Assembly (NCBI GenBank): GCA_014338405.1
Contig: JTDE01021382.1
Coordinates: 1-64,000 of the forward strand
Origin: Paragonimus skrjabini miyazakii
Taxonomy: Eukaryota; Platyhelminthes; Trematoda; Plagiorchiida; Troglotrematidae
Length of the DNA: 64,000 nt
Reading direction: 5' to 3'
Below, in pieces: positions 61,001 to 64,000 of the stretch; within the stretch, counting starts at the first letter, position 1; every line of letters starts with the position of its first letter. The notes beneath the pieces were generated by a model. The model searched no databases. It was not told the DNA's origin and saw only the letters and a program-made list of their open reading frames with translations. The translations under genes and the position numbers were made by a program.

Positions 61001-63987
61001 AAGGCTTCTCTGGGTTCCATAATACTGTACATAATTAGGTGGTTATAGCCGTGAGATCACCATGGCTGCTTGCGATGACTGCTAACAATGGTGTTCTCAA
61101 AATAGTTACCTGTAGCTCGGGAATAATAATCGTAATAATTGTAATAATCGTAAATCCATCGCAAATGATAGCAGAGCTACTTTTGGTATGTTTAGCTGCA
61201 CTGTTTCTGATATTTAAGAATATAGGTGGTGTTGGTCGTAGCTTGGAGTGAGGATTTAAGTATTGGGATGTTCGTCGAACTTGACATTTAGGTTGCAAGC
61301 GTTACATCACTAAACTAGTTGACATCATCATTGCGTGTGTTTGAGAGAAAGAGGTTTGGACGTGGGGGGGTTGGTGAAGTTCGATGGATGATTGCTCCTT
61401 ATATACCAGGGTGCATTGGTCTTTCGACTTAAATTCTGATTGGTTGCTGTCCGTCGTTTTTTAACTTTGACCGAAATCACCATTGGCTATTTCTTGTTGC
61501 ACTTAAACTTTGGCCTGAAGCCAGACTACTCATTTTCTACAATCCTTGAGCCTTTGATTTGCGGTCTGGTTGTCCACTTTCTGTTGTTGATAAACTTTGA
61601 CCTCGAATCTGATTGGTTGGTCCTTGTCCATTGACTGGGTAGGTTACTTCCTCGTTTTGCAAATTCGGTCTGATTGATTAACCATTGACGCACTTTGACC
61701 ACTGGCCCGATCCGTTCATTCTGCTCTGTTTGGGTTTGTCGGCATCTGGGTCTGACGGCGTTTACACCTCCTTATACCTTTGGTTCGCATTCGTTCATAA
61801 ATATTATGCAGCTCGATGTGTTTGTTTAGTCATGTGGTTGATGAGTACCAGGCATAGAGAAATTCTCTTGTGTGTCCGGTGTTTGCCTGACTAAGGACTT
61901 CTACGGTGCTTAGGCTGAAGGTGTGTCCAGTTTGACCCTGGTGACCGTAGATCAAAGAAAATTAATATTGTCTCTTGATGGTCATTTCGTGTTAATGTAT
62001 TCTTGTTGATAATTTCCGTTCATTTTGACTGACAATTTTTTCCGCTGTCATTGTATTGGACTTTTTACATAACGTGTTTTCTATCGGCGAGGTTGAATTT
62101 TTCTTTTGGTTTTGATAGTATTCCTTGTAATGTCGCCGTTGGGTTGTGCGCTAGCACAGTTGAGGGTGGTCTCAAAAGTCCCGCAATCATTTCTGATACG
62201 GTTTTAATGTACGGAAGCACAGTTCATTTCGTTCCTGGTTCCGTAATTTTTGAACCTCCGTCTTTCTACGGCATACTTCGTCTGATGTAATCTCGTGGGT
62301 ATCTGTTGCGAATAATTACTCAATACAAATACTTCTGTTTCTTTCTTCGGGGCTCCGCGGTACTGCACTTTGTTTCAGCTCTTTTAACCAGAGTTCGAAT
62401 GCGTGACAGACTGAGTGGTTGCTGCGAAAACTGATAAGTCGGTCTGTGTATGTTTCTTTTCGGTAAACTGAAGTCTCCAGCATTCTATCAGGTTTGCGCT
62501 AGCGTCCATCTGTTGACGTAGCTGCTACTTTCCGGTTTCGACGTACGATTTCTCACCCATTTCTAATTGTTATACTCTCCAAGCAGATATATTGGAAATA
62601 AGCTGTTGCCCTGTGCCTGATTGCATTTTGCGGTTTCCGTGGTTCCAGTTGTTCCACAGGGGTGTATGTATTGATAGCCTCAGTTTTTGTGGCTTCGAAT
62701 AATTGCTATTGATGTTTAATGCCGGATCGAATGAGCCTCTGCCCAACTTACATCACCTAGCACCGTTGTTATATCTTCTCAGTTGACCTTATTGCAAGTC
62801 CTTACCATAAATGTCTCATAATGTGCACTAATTACACTTCACCAGTCATACCGGAAATGTGACTCCAATCACTGAGGGTTATTCACCATATTTACCCCGC
62901 TGGTTGTGACATAGTCTAGCTTGCACTGTCTTTTTAACGTCTTCTTGTCTTCACGTTCCTTGGCGTTTCCCGTCTAGTTACTGTCTATGAACATATCGTA
63001 AAAATCAAGACCCGAAAGTTTAGGTTGACGCGAACCTCGTTGGAATCGAAACCATGTTCGAACAGGTCGAGATCGTTGCACGCAGGATTTGAGTCTTGTT
63101 GAGAACAGCTTACATATAGCATTGTCCAAGCGCACGTTATTTATCAATGAGGAGAATGGGGGACTTAAGTTTACACCAGTCAAATGAGGTGATGTGCTAT
63201 TGTACTACACACTATGCGGCTCTTGTTTATTTGAGAGGAGTCGAGTCTTCCACCGCAAACATTTTCAAACGACAACCAATGTAATGAATTACACTACCGC
63301 CCTTCCCATGTTGACATTCTTGATGAGATATTGTCATGCTTGATTGACTTAGTTCGTTATGTTTGACCTCTTCCACGCTCTATATTTTTTCATAACCCAC
63401 GATAGCCGTCTTGCTAACTTACAGGCTTCAATCAGATCTTCCATTTTGTTACCAGGCTAACCTGTAATTGTATAAAAATGCTTAGAAGGATTGGTGACAA
63501 AGATACCTTCAACCAATTTGGCTACTAGCCCTATTGCCACTTTACGGTTTCTGAGTTGAAATCTTGGTCCCCAATTAAAACGACGATAACACTATAGTTT
63601 TTGTTGGCGAATTTCTTCAAATCAACGCACCATCGGTTGGAATCTGTCTGACTGTTAGTTACTGCATGCTTTTCAAAGATATTGTGGGCTGCACGTGGTT
63701 TGGGGCTAAAATTTACTCAAACAGTTTTTTGCCTTATGTGAATAAATTCACGTTTTGTGCACACGATTGCAGTTTTCATGACACGAGGATTGATGTTCTG
63801 TACTATGGTCACCACTATCTGATTTCGCTGTGTTCCATCTTTTTAGCACGATTCTTATCAGTACTTCCGTGGTAACCGATTGGCATTGCAAATCACTTGC
63901 ACGGTGTGCTCCTCCTCTACACCGGCTCTGCAACAACCTTGGGGCTTATTTTACACAAGTGTTCTCAAGTTTGCCGACAAACTTCGG
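1410..63987 (+). CDS. BLTP2: BLTP2/KIAA0100/hobbit homologue, interior of a 24-exon gene
   Basis: This is a bridge-like lipid transfer protein: a long rod of repeating beta-groove units that moves bulk phospholipid between the ER and the plasma membrane. Seen in sequence: 24 plus-strand exons with compatible GT/AG sites and codon phases read in the same order as human KIAA0100. The anchors are RTFAEIL (exon 5), LVVVVCPQP (exon 10), SLRPDYIICLK (exon 14), RFRLRDYPKPWLEM (exon 19), LGWWDKVRHLLHG (exon 21), QTASKYDGVCHLMHLPG (exon 22) and NPFDHHSV (exon 23). The alignment is from memory of the family, not computed. The encoded part (about 1,540 codons) is longer than the matching human stretch because several exons carry extra loops. 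The start codon, N-terminal ER anchor, C-terminal third and polyA site lie outside the window. Introns run from 88 bp to 9.7 kb. The promoter is not visible. Confidence 0.9.
1715..2903 (+). other. Intron 1, no recognised content
   Basis: About 1.2 kb between exons 1 and 2. Short open frames are present but none has family motifs or splice support. Confidence 0.6.
2904..3252 (+). CDS. BLTP2: BLTP2 exon 2
   Basis: The acceptor TTTTTTTGTAG and donor GAG|GTGGGT frame 349 bp, entering in phase 1 and leaving in phase 2. The N-terminal piece (ILNQSLLVRG) and the C-terminal piece (FPTHLCVSFLPREAM, FQFELIRFMFR) fit groove strands of the family. The middle, about 60 residues rich in Arg, His, Asp and Tyr (RHSDTVRSLRDYYPNRHPPY), has no counterpart that I recall in vertebrates and is probably a fluke-specific loop. 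Confidence 0.75.
5930..7330 (+). mobile_element. Degraded RTE-type non-LTR retrotransposon (RT and C-terminus)
   Basis: Three broken frames follow one another. The first has LLKKGSHNSCINHRGISLIP and IASKLLTAILL, RT block 1-2 of the craniofugal RTE/SR2-like type. The second has FIFLDVRGSFHLVDRAELGD, where the catalytic F-LD-AF motif has become DVRGSF, then NGMRQDFPTSSFLF (GVRQGCPLSPFLF block). The third has MGFAPNKCKVLL and the YLGS-like block FMHLDSC. Beyond 7,030 decayed frames still show GWKR and a LINE-tail-like end. Frameshifts and stops make it non-functional. The endonuclease end is absent, as expected of a 5'-truncated insertion. Confidence 0.85.
6173..6490 (+). pseudogene. RT palm fragment of the LINE
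   Basis: This 105-codon open stretch keeps the order of RT blocks 3-4: LDVRGSFHLVDRAEL, then AIYCQASDQARTYGSVS, then SNGMRQDFPTSSFLFDFAV. The YADD-containing block that should follow lies in another frame near 6,525 (EYVDNIV), so the palm is split by a frameshift. Confidence 0.8.
9631..10048 (+). CDS. BLTP2: BLTP2 exon 3
   Basis: The donor CAA|GTAAGT at 10,049 is consensus. Two acceptors are possible in the same phase, CCGTTCAG at 9,630 and TTTCACAG at 9,654, so the peptide may differ by eight residues. The C-terminal segment (SFTGRLSLRQLHITSG, CCVLDLKMGSLFAELQ) matches the family's alternating beta-strand pattern just before the LSVAVNT strand of exon 4. The first 80 residues are a Ser/Pro-rich loop. 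Confidence 0.8.
10049..11767 (+). other. Intron 3 with SINE copy B
   Basis: It contains the SINE at 11,130. A minus-strand GGTGGCGCAGTGG near 10,400 weakly resembles an A box. Nothing else was recognised. Confidence 0.6.
11130..11238 (+). repeat. tRNA-derived SINE, copy B
   Basis: CTTCGTAGCTCAGCTGGTAG is a near-perfect tRNA A box. TTTGAATCCAGTCGATG carries the B box, then the same TTTTTCGCAATTAGAT tail as copy A. The A and B boxes are spaced as in tRNA promoters of SINEs. The two copies in one gene suggest a dispersed family. Confidence 0.7.
11768..12058 (+). CDS. BLTP2: BLTP2 exon 4
   Basis: The exon is 97 codons, phase 0 to 0, between CTTATCAG and TTTTCAG|GTAACT. LRHFSCTLSVAVNTWQTI and FHSQLIQIIRLTCALL correspond to the family's strand plus 'HWLHLLALE' helix segment. 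The tail is basic and Ser-rich and joins exon 5 cleanly. Confidence 0.85.
12059..15659 (+). other. Intron 4 (3.6 kb)
   Basis: It holds the hairpin repeat at 13,205-13,292 and a short AT-rich (TATA)n-like run at 14,641-14,668. The remaining short frames show no family signature. Confidence 0.6.
13205..13292. repeat. Inverted repeat with tRNA B-box arms
   Basis: A 13-base perfect inverted repeat (GAGGGATCGAACC and GGTTCGATCCCTC) flanks a 25-base loop. Imperfect pairing extends outwards to AAAATAG and CTATTT, giving arms of about 31 bases. GGTTCGATCCC is a canonical tRNA B box. The structure could be two head-to-head SINE ends or a foldback element. Confidence 0.7.
15660..15845 (+). CDS. BLTP2: BLTP2 exon 5
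   Basis: The exon is 62 codons, phase 0 to 0, from TTTTCTCAG to CCT|GTAAGC. The motif SRTFAEILTMFELG aligns with the conserved RTFPQILAP turn of the family, and RRLSVCLKLEE is the next strand. The final 35 residues (HSTQWGASLDDVLDSAGTKL) look like an inserted loop before the strand in exon 6. Confidence 0.85.
15846..16829 (+). other. Intron 5, no recognised content
   Basis: About 1 kb. A short frame near 16,060-16,190 is hydrophobic but has no splice or family support. Confidence 0.55.
16830..16935 (+). CDS. BLTP2: BLTP2 exon 6
   Basis: The exon is 106 bp, from TGGTTCCAG to TAG|GTTAGT, entering in phase 0 and leaving in phase 1. The peptide has PGLQLGLEGFSVLAEYDP, matching the family segment PFALGFNSISLDYQ. 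Only this frame is compatible with both neighbouring exons. Confidence 0.85.
17031..17275 (+). CDS. BLTP2: BLTP2 exon 7
   Basis: The exon starts after TTTCTTTACAG in phase 1 and ends CAG|GTCAGT in phase 0. It follows a 95 bp intron. CKLHLTGLYLGL and HCFGHLFSLVHLSAQ are groove strands. The middle is a variable loop containing WPWSGAQ. Confidence 0.85.
17276..18327 (+). other. Intron 7, no recognised content
   Basis: About 1.05 kb, ending in a T-rich and CTCTCT-rich stretch before the exon 8 acceptor. No element was recognised. Confidence 0.55.
18328..18586 (+). CDS. BLTP2: BLTP2 exon 8
   Basis: The exon runs from the strong acceptor TTCTCCCCTTTAG to GAAG|GTCAGT, phase 0 to 1. VEYHLQGIQFEWPSGDVL and YFVKLTGHLEDINWFLI match the family's pair of strands (LFLDCTIRGLQVEAS and LLWKVDLKVEDMNLF). 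The next exon is 9.7 kb away, beyond the intronic Gypsy element. Confidence 0.9.
20700..20704. repeat. Target-site duplication (left)
   Basis: CAACC, matching 23,253-23,257 at the other end. A 5-bp duplication is typical of Ty3/Gypsy integration. Confidence 0.75.
20705..21036 (-). repeat. Gypsy 3' LTR
   Basis: 332 bp, adjacent to the polypurine tract. It has one copy of a 71-bp unit that is duplicated in the other LTR. Over the first 250 or so bases it is identical to the other LTR by eye. Confidence 0.9.
21189..21989 (-). pseudogene. Gypsy pol: RT start fused in frame to integrase C-half
   Basis: A 266-codon open frame. Residues 1-75 read as the linker and N-terminus of Gypsy RT, with AKAVLNLRADAKPVFRPKRP and VPYAALPIV. 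At about residue 80 it passes straight into integrase, DFCKRNGINHIRSPPYHPQS NGQAERFVD, which holds the catalytic Glu region. It ends in the chromodomain-less C-terminal fold (RSFEIGQPVLARDYRG). The RT palm, RNase H and integrase zinc finger with its first two Asp residues are gone. The junction lies near 21,755, yet the frame is kept. The start overlaps the protease frame by a one-base shift. Confidence 0.88.
21979..22485 (-). pseudogene. Gypsy zinc knuckle and aspartic protease
   Basis: The N-terminal part holds a CX2CX4HX4C knuckle, CQKCRRFGHKETCC. It is followed about 70 residues later by the protease core VSVKINDSPARLQLDNGSDI TLIS. Family proteases have D-T/S-G in the active site, whereas this copy reads D-N-G. 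The LLGLDW element near the C-terminus is typical. The frame ends at a stop just as the RT linker begins in another frame. Confidence 0.85.
22486..22757 (-). pseudogene. Gypsy gag C-terminal part
   Basis: A minus-strand frame emerging from the gap reads RTRILNKIEQDPDMSLASVT, AECQRLINLKHDTAMIE and a first knuckle CWQCGDWHF. This order is characteristic of trematode Gypsy gag. A frameshift near 22,480 separates it from the second knuckle. Confidence 0.82.
22758..22857. other. Assembly gap (100 N)
   Basis: Exactly 100 N, the usual placeholder for an unknown length. It sits at the inner edge of the 5' LTR, where a repeated sequence would break an assembly. Open frames crossing it are not real. 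Confidence 0.98.
22858..23252 (-). repeat. Gypsy 5' LTR (truncated at assembly gap)
   Basis: 395 bp are visible; the 8 bases nearest the gap are missing compared with the 3' LTR. It carries two tandem, slightly diverged copies of a unit with GCAGCTGCAAT and GAGCTTAATGGACTGAGTGAG, making it 71 bp longer than its partner. Confidence 0.9.
23253..23257. repeat. Target-site duplication (right)
   Basis: CAACC directly outside the 5' LTR, the partner of 20,700-20,704. Confidence 0.75.
24737..24820 (+). repeat. Diverged dispersed repeat, copy 1
   Basis: It shares the spaced words AGGACGTC, GTGGGAC(A/C)TTT and TATGTGACCAGATCG, in the same order, with 55,166-55,267. Similarity is patchy; this is read by eye only. 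Confidence 0.35.
28253..28554 (+). CDS. BLTP2: BLTP2 exon 9
   Basis: The exon enters in phase 1 after CTACCTGGACAG and leaves in phase 0 at GAAAAA|GTTTGT. MILLRTDSVQFFVSVCA fits the EVRLDTLTILGS strand of the family, and LKHQLFWMPELQLEMKQSEK fits the strand directly before the LLWSPP turn of exon 10. The donor GTTTGT is weaker than usual. Confidence 0.85.
30510..30950 (-). pseudogene. Penelope-like GIY-YIG endonuclease domain
   Basis: 146 codons in another frame from RT. LPKCVTSFCVYSFTCSCGAG then YVGRTTRRLSQRIREHHP give the GIY-YIG core (VYSF...GYVG), the catalytic Arg and the following HHP segment. A CX(n)C pair (CSCG) matches the zinc-finger-like insertion of Penelope endonucleases. It ends in the family's EAIGIRLRNP helix. 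Confidence 0.9.
30982..31827 (-). pseudogene. Penelope-like reverse transcriptase (partial, one internal stop)
   Basis: Two open stretches (31,827-31,549 and 31,548-30,982) are in the same frame, divided only by TAG. They cover the fingers, motif A with SLDVSSLFTNV, motif B with GSPLGPLLADI, the YVDDI catalytic box, and the thumb with FFLDVALSRR and THFSSYVPLKQKRNLV. The catalytic aspartates are intact. The N-terminal domain is missing. Confidence 0.9.
33661..33822 (+). CDS. BLTP2: BLTP2 exon 10
   Basis: The exon is 54 codons, phase 0 to 0, between TTCGTTTTCAG and CCG|GTATGT. The peptide begins LVVVVCPQPVEWFWTLAVYL, equivalent to LTLLWSPPDHMYLYQHVL, the point where groove repeats are separated by a helix. 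A longer open frame overlaps it in another phase and is a shadow. Confidence 0.88.
33823..34365 (+). other. Intron 10, no recognised content
   Basis: 543 bp with a good acceptor at its end. Nothing was identified. Confidence 0.6.
34366..34653 (+). CDS. BLTP2: BLTP2 exon 11
   Basis: The exon is 96 codons, phase 0 to 0, from TCTTTTTCAG to GAG|GTAACT. It contains VQVFVQLITSEHQLAVCLRH and FKLTCDKALVRFDNENIAIF, corresponding to the family stretch with the [20 protein letters not shown] and FDGNSIFNFKEVEV strands. Confidence 0.88.
36948..37311 (-). pseudogene. Unrecognised coding-like antisense stretch with one frameshift
   Basis: Two overlapping minus-strand frames look like one protein split near 37,077. 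The first includes FRIPHSPYDLFTEYIVSLPQ and VMDLQLDEISNELEILL. The second includes VHRTVRLIVSVVTESDYDKS and RQQGYIARFELDKRT. The amphipathic helix and strand patterning is unlike the neighbouring shadow frames. No family was recognised. It could be a processed pseudogene or part of an unknown element, and it begins beside the inverted-repeat element. Confidence 0.35.
37317..37423. repeat. Small inverted-repeat element (MITE-like)
   Basis: The ends TAGGCGAAAATCGATCAGC (37,317-37,335) and its reverse complement (37,405-37,423) match at 17 of 19 positions. The interior includes a perfect 16-base palindrome ATAAAACGCGTTTTAT (37,380-37,395). The size of about 107 bp suits a miniature foldback element. 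Confidence 0.6.
38353..38377 (+). CDS. BLTP2: Tentative BLTP2 exon 12 (25-nt microexon)
   Basis: Between exons 11 and 13 the family needs a short strand (EVEVQLLPEL-like). The only fitting piece I found is VDVTVTLH, after the acceptor ACACTGTAG. The donor that keeps phase 1 is CATC|GTTTAT, which is poor. An in-frame stop soon follows, so the exon must be small. The combined length with exon 13 matches the human spacing. Confidence 0.45.
38378..39851 (+). other. Intron 12, no recognised content
   Basis: About 1.5 kb, ending in a T-rich stretch. Its 5' edge depends on the tentative exon 12. Confidence 0.45.
39852..39979 (+). CDS. BLTP2: BLTP2 exon 13
   Basis: The exon starts after ATTTCTAG in phase 1. 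RSPLIYATLLSRM and KSVAVFSPLLPNVHHACDTL parallel the family's HRNPFPALQTLRNRV and SVSVEFPYQYDFSRTLDE. The donor inferred to keep frame with exon 14 is CTTA|GTTACA, which is non-consensus, so the 3' edge could differ by a few codons. Confidence 0.7.
39980..42831 (+). other. Intron 13 (2.9 kb) with LINE tail
   Basis: It contains the minus-strand LINE C-terminal scrap at 42,230-42,450. Longer open frames at 40,325-40,681 (plus) and 41,282-41,734 (minus) are hydrophobic or low-information and show no known motif. Confidence 0.55.
42230..42450 (-). mobile_element. LINE 3'-end fragment (RTE-type C-terminus)
   Basis: The minus-strand frame reads HRLRWLKQVRRKTTNRPLGR, then EVRGVKCTADCLTKRKQNG and SSPRL. 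RTE-type LINEs end with RLRWLGHVLRM...RRGGQ.MTW.RxMK...SRLPGWG, and the order and spacing agree. It is heavily diverged. Confidence 0.6.
42832..43092 (+). CDS. BLTP2: BLTP2 exon 14 with Ser-rich linker
   Basis: The exon is 87 codons, phase 0 to 0, from CTCTGTGCAG to AAG|GTAATG. FTSFVRFLRGTYSPE matches the family's VQKWLKGLHQGT helix, and LRPDYIICLK matches LPPDLLLKVEHF. Between them is about 60 residues of Ser/Arg/Gln-rich low-complexity sequence (SILNRSRSQSQVASTF), likely a disordered and possibly phosphorylated linker. Confidence 0.85.
43211..43270 (+). CDS. BLTP2: BLTP2 exon 15 (20 codons)
   Basis: This is a 60-bp symmetric exon after ATTTCACAG. VRELQYVAVYMRSEYPFIQ fits the VEHFSWVFLDD strand. 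The donor CAA|GTAACC is weak. Only 118 bp of intron separate it from exon 14. Confidence 0.7.
43271..46108 (+). other. Intron 15 with second Gypsy remnant
   Basis: The Gypsy integrase remnant occupies 43,480-44,280, preceded by a short ATT microsatellite (43,414-43,430). Downstream to 46,108 nothing was recognised. Confidence 0.6.
43480..44280 (+). pseudogene. Ty3/Gypsy integrase remnant, different lineage
   Basis: Plus-strand pieces in two frames follow integrase order: a zinc-finger half ARCELCSKHDSSQ; LVVADLFTL with catalytic Asp; VDYFSDYFEIDWLS; RAYFARCGIMEVFLSDNESV with the second Asp; then, after a frameshift, SPCHSRSNGNAEVAVKAAKI with the catalytic Glu and LLESRNMLNETIGYKTTQRM. A C-terminal part with RDEVWVY persists to about 44,280. 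It has an in-frame stop after TLIVKQ. It resembles the SADLF...VDYYSKYFE lineage rather than the element at 20.7 kb. Confidence 0.85.
46109..46168 (+). CDS. BLTP2: BLTP2 exon 16 (20 codons)
   Basis: This is a second 60-bp, phase 0-0 exon, from CCTTTTTAG to ATG|GTAAGT. FVLEVKDDPFESQLSDNYM matches the highly conserved VFEVKLHDNYELM motif that introduces the central coiled segment. Confidence 0.88.
46169..46745 (+). other. Intron 16, no recognised content
   Basis: 577 bp; it ends in a clear TTCCTCTTCTCTCTAG acceptor. Confidence 0.6.
46746..46830 (+). CDS. BLTP2: BLTP2 exon 17 (helical segment)
   Basis: The exon runs from TTCTCTCTAG to ACCG|GTGAGT, phase 0 to 1. LLSEQINHEQRIATLRSKL is a charged helix equivalent to ESAKRLQLLDAKVAALRKQ in the human protein. 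Only 88 bp of intron follow. Confidence 0.9.
46919..47129 (+). CDS. BLTP2: BLTP2 exon 18
   Basis: The exon enters in phase 1 after TCTGTTCAG, which creates an Asp codon with exon 17, and leaves in phase 2. ACFARLEEQRASEYRTRV and FSWTLDDVRLRSLTDHAFSS match the conserved ERKNIEIYIQRSRR and [20 protein letters not shown] region, likely the Fmp27 SW domain. EQMVEKIHQMDS closes it. Confidence 0.92.
48583..48637 (+). repeat. Left terminal inverted repeat
   Basis: It begins AGGTTGTTTCTCACAAAGCA and is inverted at 51,280-51,334. The shared words CTCACAAAGCACGA and AAGCTGAACA are exact. Confidence 0.8.
49440..50135 (+). pseudogene. Decayed DDE_3-type transposase
   Basis: The frames are interrupted but ordered: SRKNLRVIGAVNNKSTMTYI VKRE, then DDDKSFVIICNNVPYHACYR, then NPTETIWRAIKGH. 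Tc1/IS630-like DDE_3 transposases read G-NxSIVGA..., VIICDNVPYHA and LNPIExIW. The second catalytic Asp of the CDN box is Asn here (CNN), while the Glu of NPTE is kept. Several stops confirm inactivity. Confidence 0.65.
51280..51334 (-). repeat. Right terminal inverted repeat
   Basis: On the minus strand it begins AGGTTGTCTCTCACAAAGCA, matching the left end at 48,583. Confidence 0.8.
52001..52039. repeat. (TA)n microsatellite
   Basis: About 19 uninterrupted TA units. Confidence 0.98.
53399..53574 (+). CDS. BLTP2: BLTP2 exon 19, start of Fmp27 GFWDK domain
   Basis: The exon starts after ATTCGCTTGTAG in phase 2, completing a Ser codon, and ends AAAG|GTGACA in phase 1. CTLWCRMISLNVDCWRFRLR and DYPKPWLEMTDLFLWGHLAG match the [20 protein letters not shown] and GRLVGTEQ hallmark of the family nearly position for position. 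It lies 6.3 kb from exon 18, across an intron holding a DNA transposon. Confidence 0.95.
53730..53828 (+). CDS. BLTP2: BLTP2 exon 20
   Basis: The exon runs from TTTGCTCAAG to GCAG|GTGAGC, phase 1 to 1. PWPEEFLVRNGWPLKFYYDL matches the family's [20 protein letters not shown] strand. The adjoining introns are short (155 and 396 bp). Confidence 0.92.
53829..54224 (+). other. Intron 20, no recognised content
   Basis: 396 bp. An open frame crosses part of it, but phase rules it out as exon. Confidence 0.7.
54225..54491 (+). CDS. BLTP2: BLTP2 exon 21, GFWDK signature
   Basis: The exon enters after CCCCTTCAG in phase 1 and leaves at ACCG|GTGAGT. It holds GSNWEPTVAWLSQRWEDV, the defining RLGWWDKVRHLLHGRL motif, SLNPYNATEFFTWQWTRSTV and a terminal Trp. 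These are equivalent to CWDPAW, PLPWWDKSRLLFHG and DPYNTTENMHWEWSHL. It is the strongest single identification in the window. Confidence 0.96.
54492..56218 (+). other. Intron 21
   Basis: 1.7 kb; contains the diverged repeat at 55,166. Confidence 0.6.
55166..55267 (+). repeat. Diverged dispersed repeat, copy 2
   Basis: AGGACGTCC, ATGGGACATTT and TATGTAACCAGATCG occur in the same order as at 24,737, suggesting old copies of one intronic repeat. Confidence 0.35.
56219..56318 (+). CDS. BLTP2: BLTP2 exon 22
   Basis: The exon runs from GTCTCTTCCAG to ATGAG|GTGAGT, phase 1 to 2. FRLEGDLDIMYQTASKYDGV and CHLMHLPGIDM match the family's [20 protein letters not shown] and CFLHLPDLCM. Confidence 0.95.
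56319..58355 (+). other. Intron 22, no recognised content
   Basis: 2.0 kb. A 76-codon minus-strand frame at 56,375-56,605 has APKRQVRRLG, but no family could be assigned. Confidence 0.55.
58356..58452 (+). CDS. BLTP2: BLTP2 exon 23
   Basis: The exon runs from TATCTTGATAG (phase 2) to GAT|GTAAGT (phase 0). IILEWLSLGNPFDHHSVRPC matches the conserved LDLQWLCHGNPHDHHSV element, including the DHHSV core. Confidence 0.95.
58453..63846 (+). other. Intron 23 (5.4 kb)
   Basis: It holds an AAT-rich run (61,126-61,154) and a stretch at 61,395-61,800 where ATTGGTT and TTTGACC words recur. No element or gene was recognised. Confidence 0.55.
63847..63987 (+). CDS. BLTP2: BLTP2 exon 24 (last in window)
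   Basis: The exon is 47 codons, phase 0 to 0, from CCATCTTTTTAG to CGG|GTGAGT. HDSYQYFRGNRLALQITCTV and WGLFYTSVLKFADKLR match [20 protein letters not shown] and the LLYSSTLRWMQNFW strand-helix. The gene continues beyond the window. Confidence 0.93.
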
Positions 63988-64000
63988 GTGAGTATGTTGA

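Overview
The window looks like part of a flatworm genome, most likely a digenean fluke. The signs are intron-rich, AT-leaning DNA with many kilobase-scale introns, plus a mixture of decayed RTE-type LINEs, Ty3/Gypsy elements, a GIY-YIG Penelope-like element and tRNA-derived SINEs that is usual in trematodes. No prokaryotic features (operons, ribosome binding sites, CRISPR) are present. Species cannot be fixed from the sequence.

Almost the whole window is the interior of one plus-strand gene, a homologue of BLTP2 (KIAA0100 / hobbit / Fmp27 family), a very long bridge-like lipid transfer protein at membrane contact sites. I assembled 24 exons between about 1,410 and 63,987 by reading splice sites, keeping codon phase across each junction, and matching the translated pieces in order to the family as I know it. 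They give about 4.6 kb of coding sequence (about 1,540 codons, 7% of the window). The membrane-anchored N-terminus lies upstream and the C-terminal third lies downstream. The best-conserved part is the Fmp27 GFWDK domain in exons 19-24 (53,399-63,987), which carries the LGWWDK signature.

Layout: 1-12,058 holds exons 1-4, with a tRNA-SINE copy (972), a possible Copia integrase scrap (618) and a degraded RTE-type LINE (5,930-7,330). 12,059-18,586 holds exons 5-8 and an inverted repeat with tRNA B-box arms (13,205). The 9.7 kb intron 8 (18,587-28,252) holds an antisense Ty3/Gypsy element (20,705-23,252) with both LTRs, a target-site duplication, a polypurine tract, an internal deletion and a 100-N assembly gap. 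Intron 9 holds an antisense, 5'-truncated Penelope-like element (30,455-31,850). 33,661-47,129 holds exons 10-18 with a small inverted-repeat element (37,317), an unrecognised antisense coding-like stretch (36,948-37,311), a LINE tail (42,230) and a second, unrelated Gypsy integrase remnant (43,480-44,280). Intron 18 holds a 2.75 kb terminal-inverted-repeat DNA transposon with a dead DDE transposase (48,583-51,334) and a TA microsatellite. 53,399-64,000 holds exons 19-24.

No independent host gene nested in the introns could be supported. The mobile elements are all broken. The only biological system I can argue for is the lipid-transfer protein itself, plus its record of intronic insertions.
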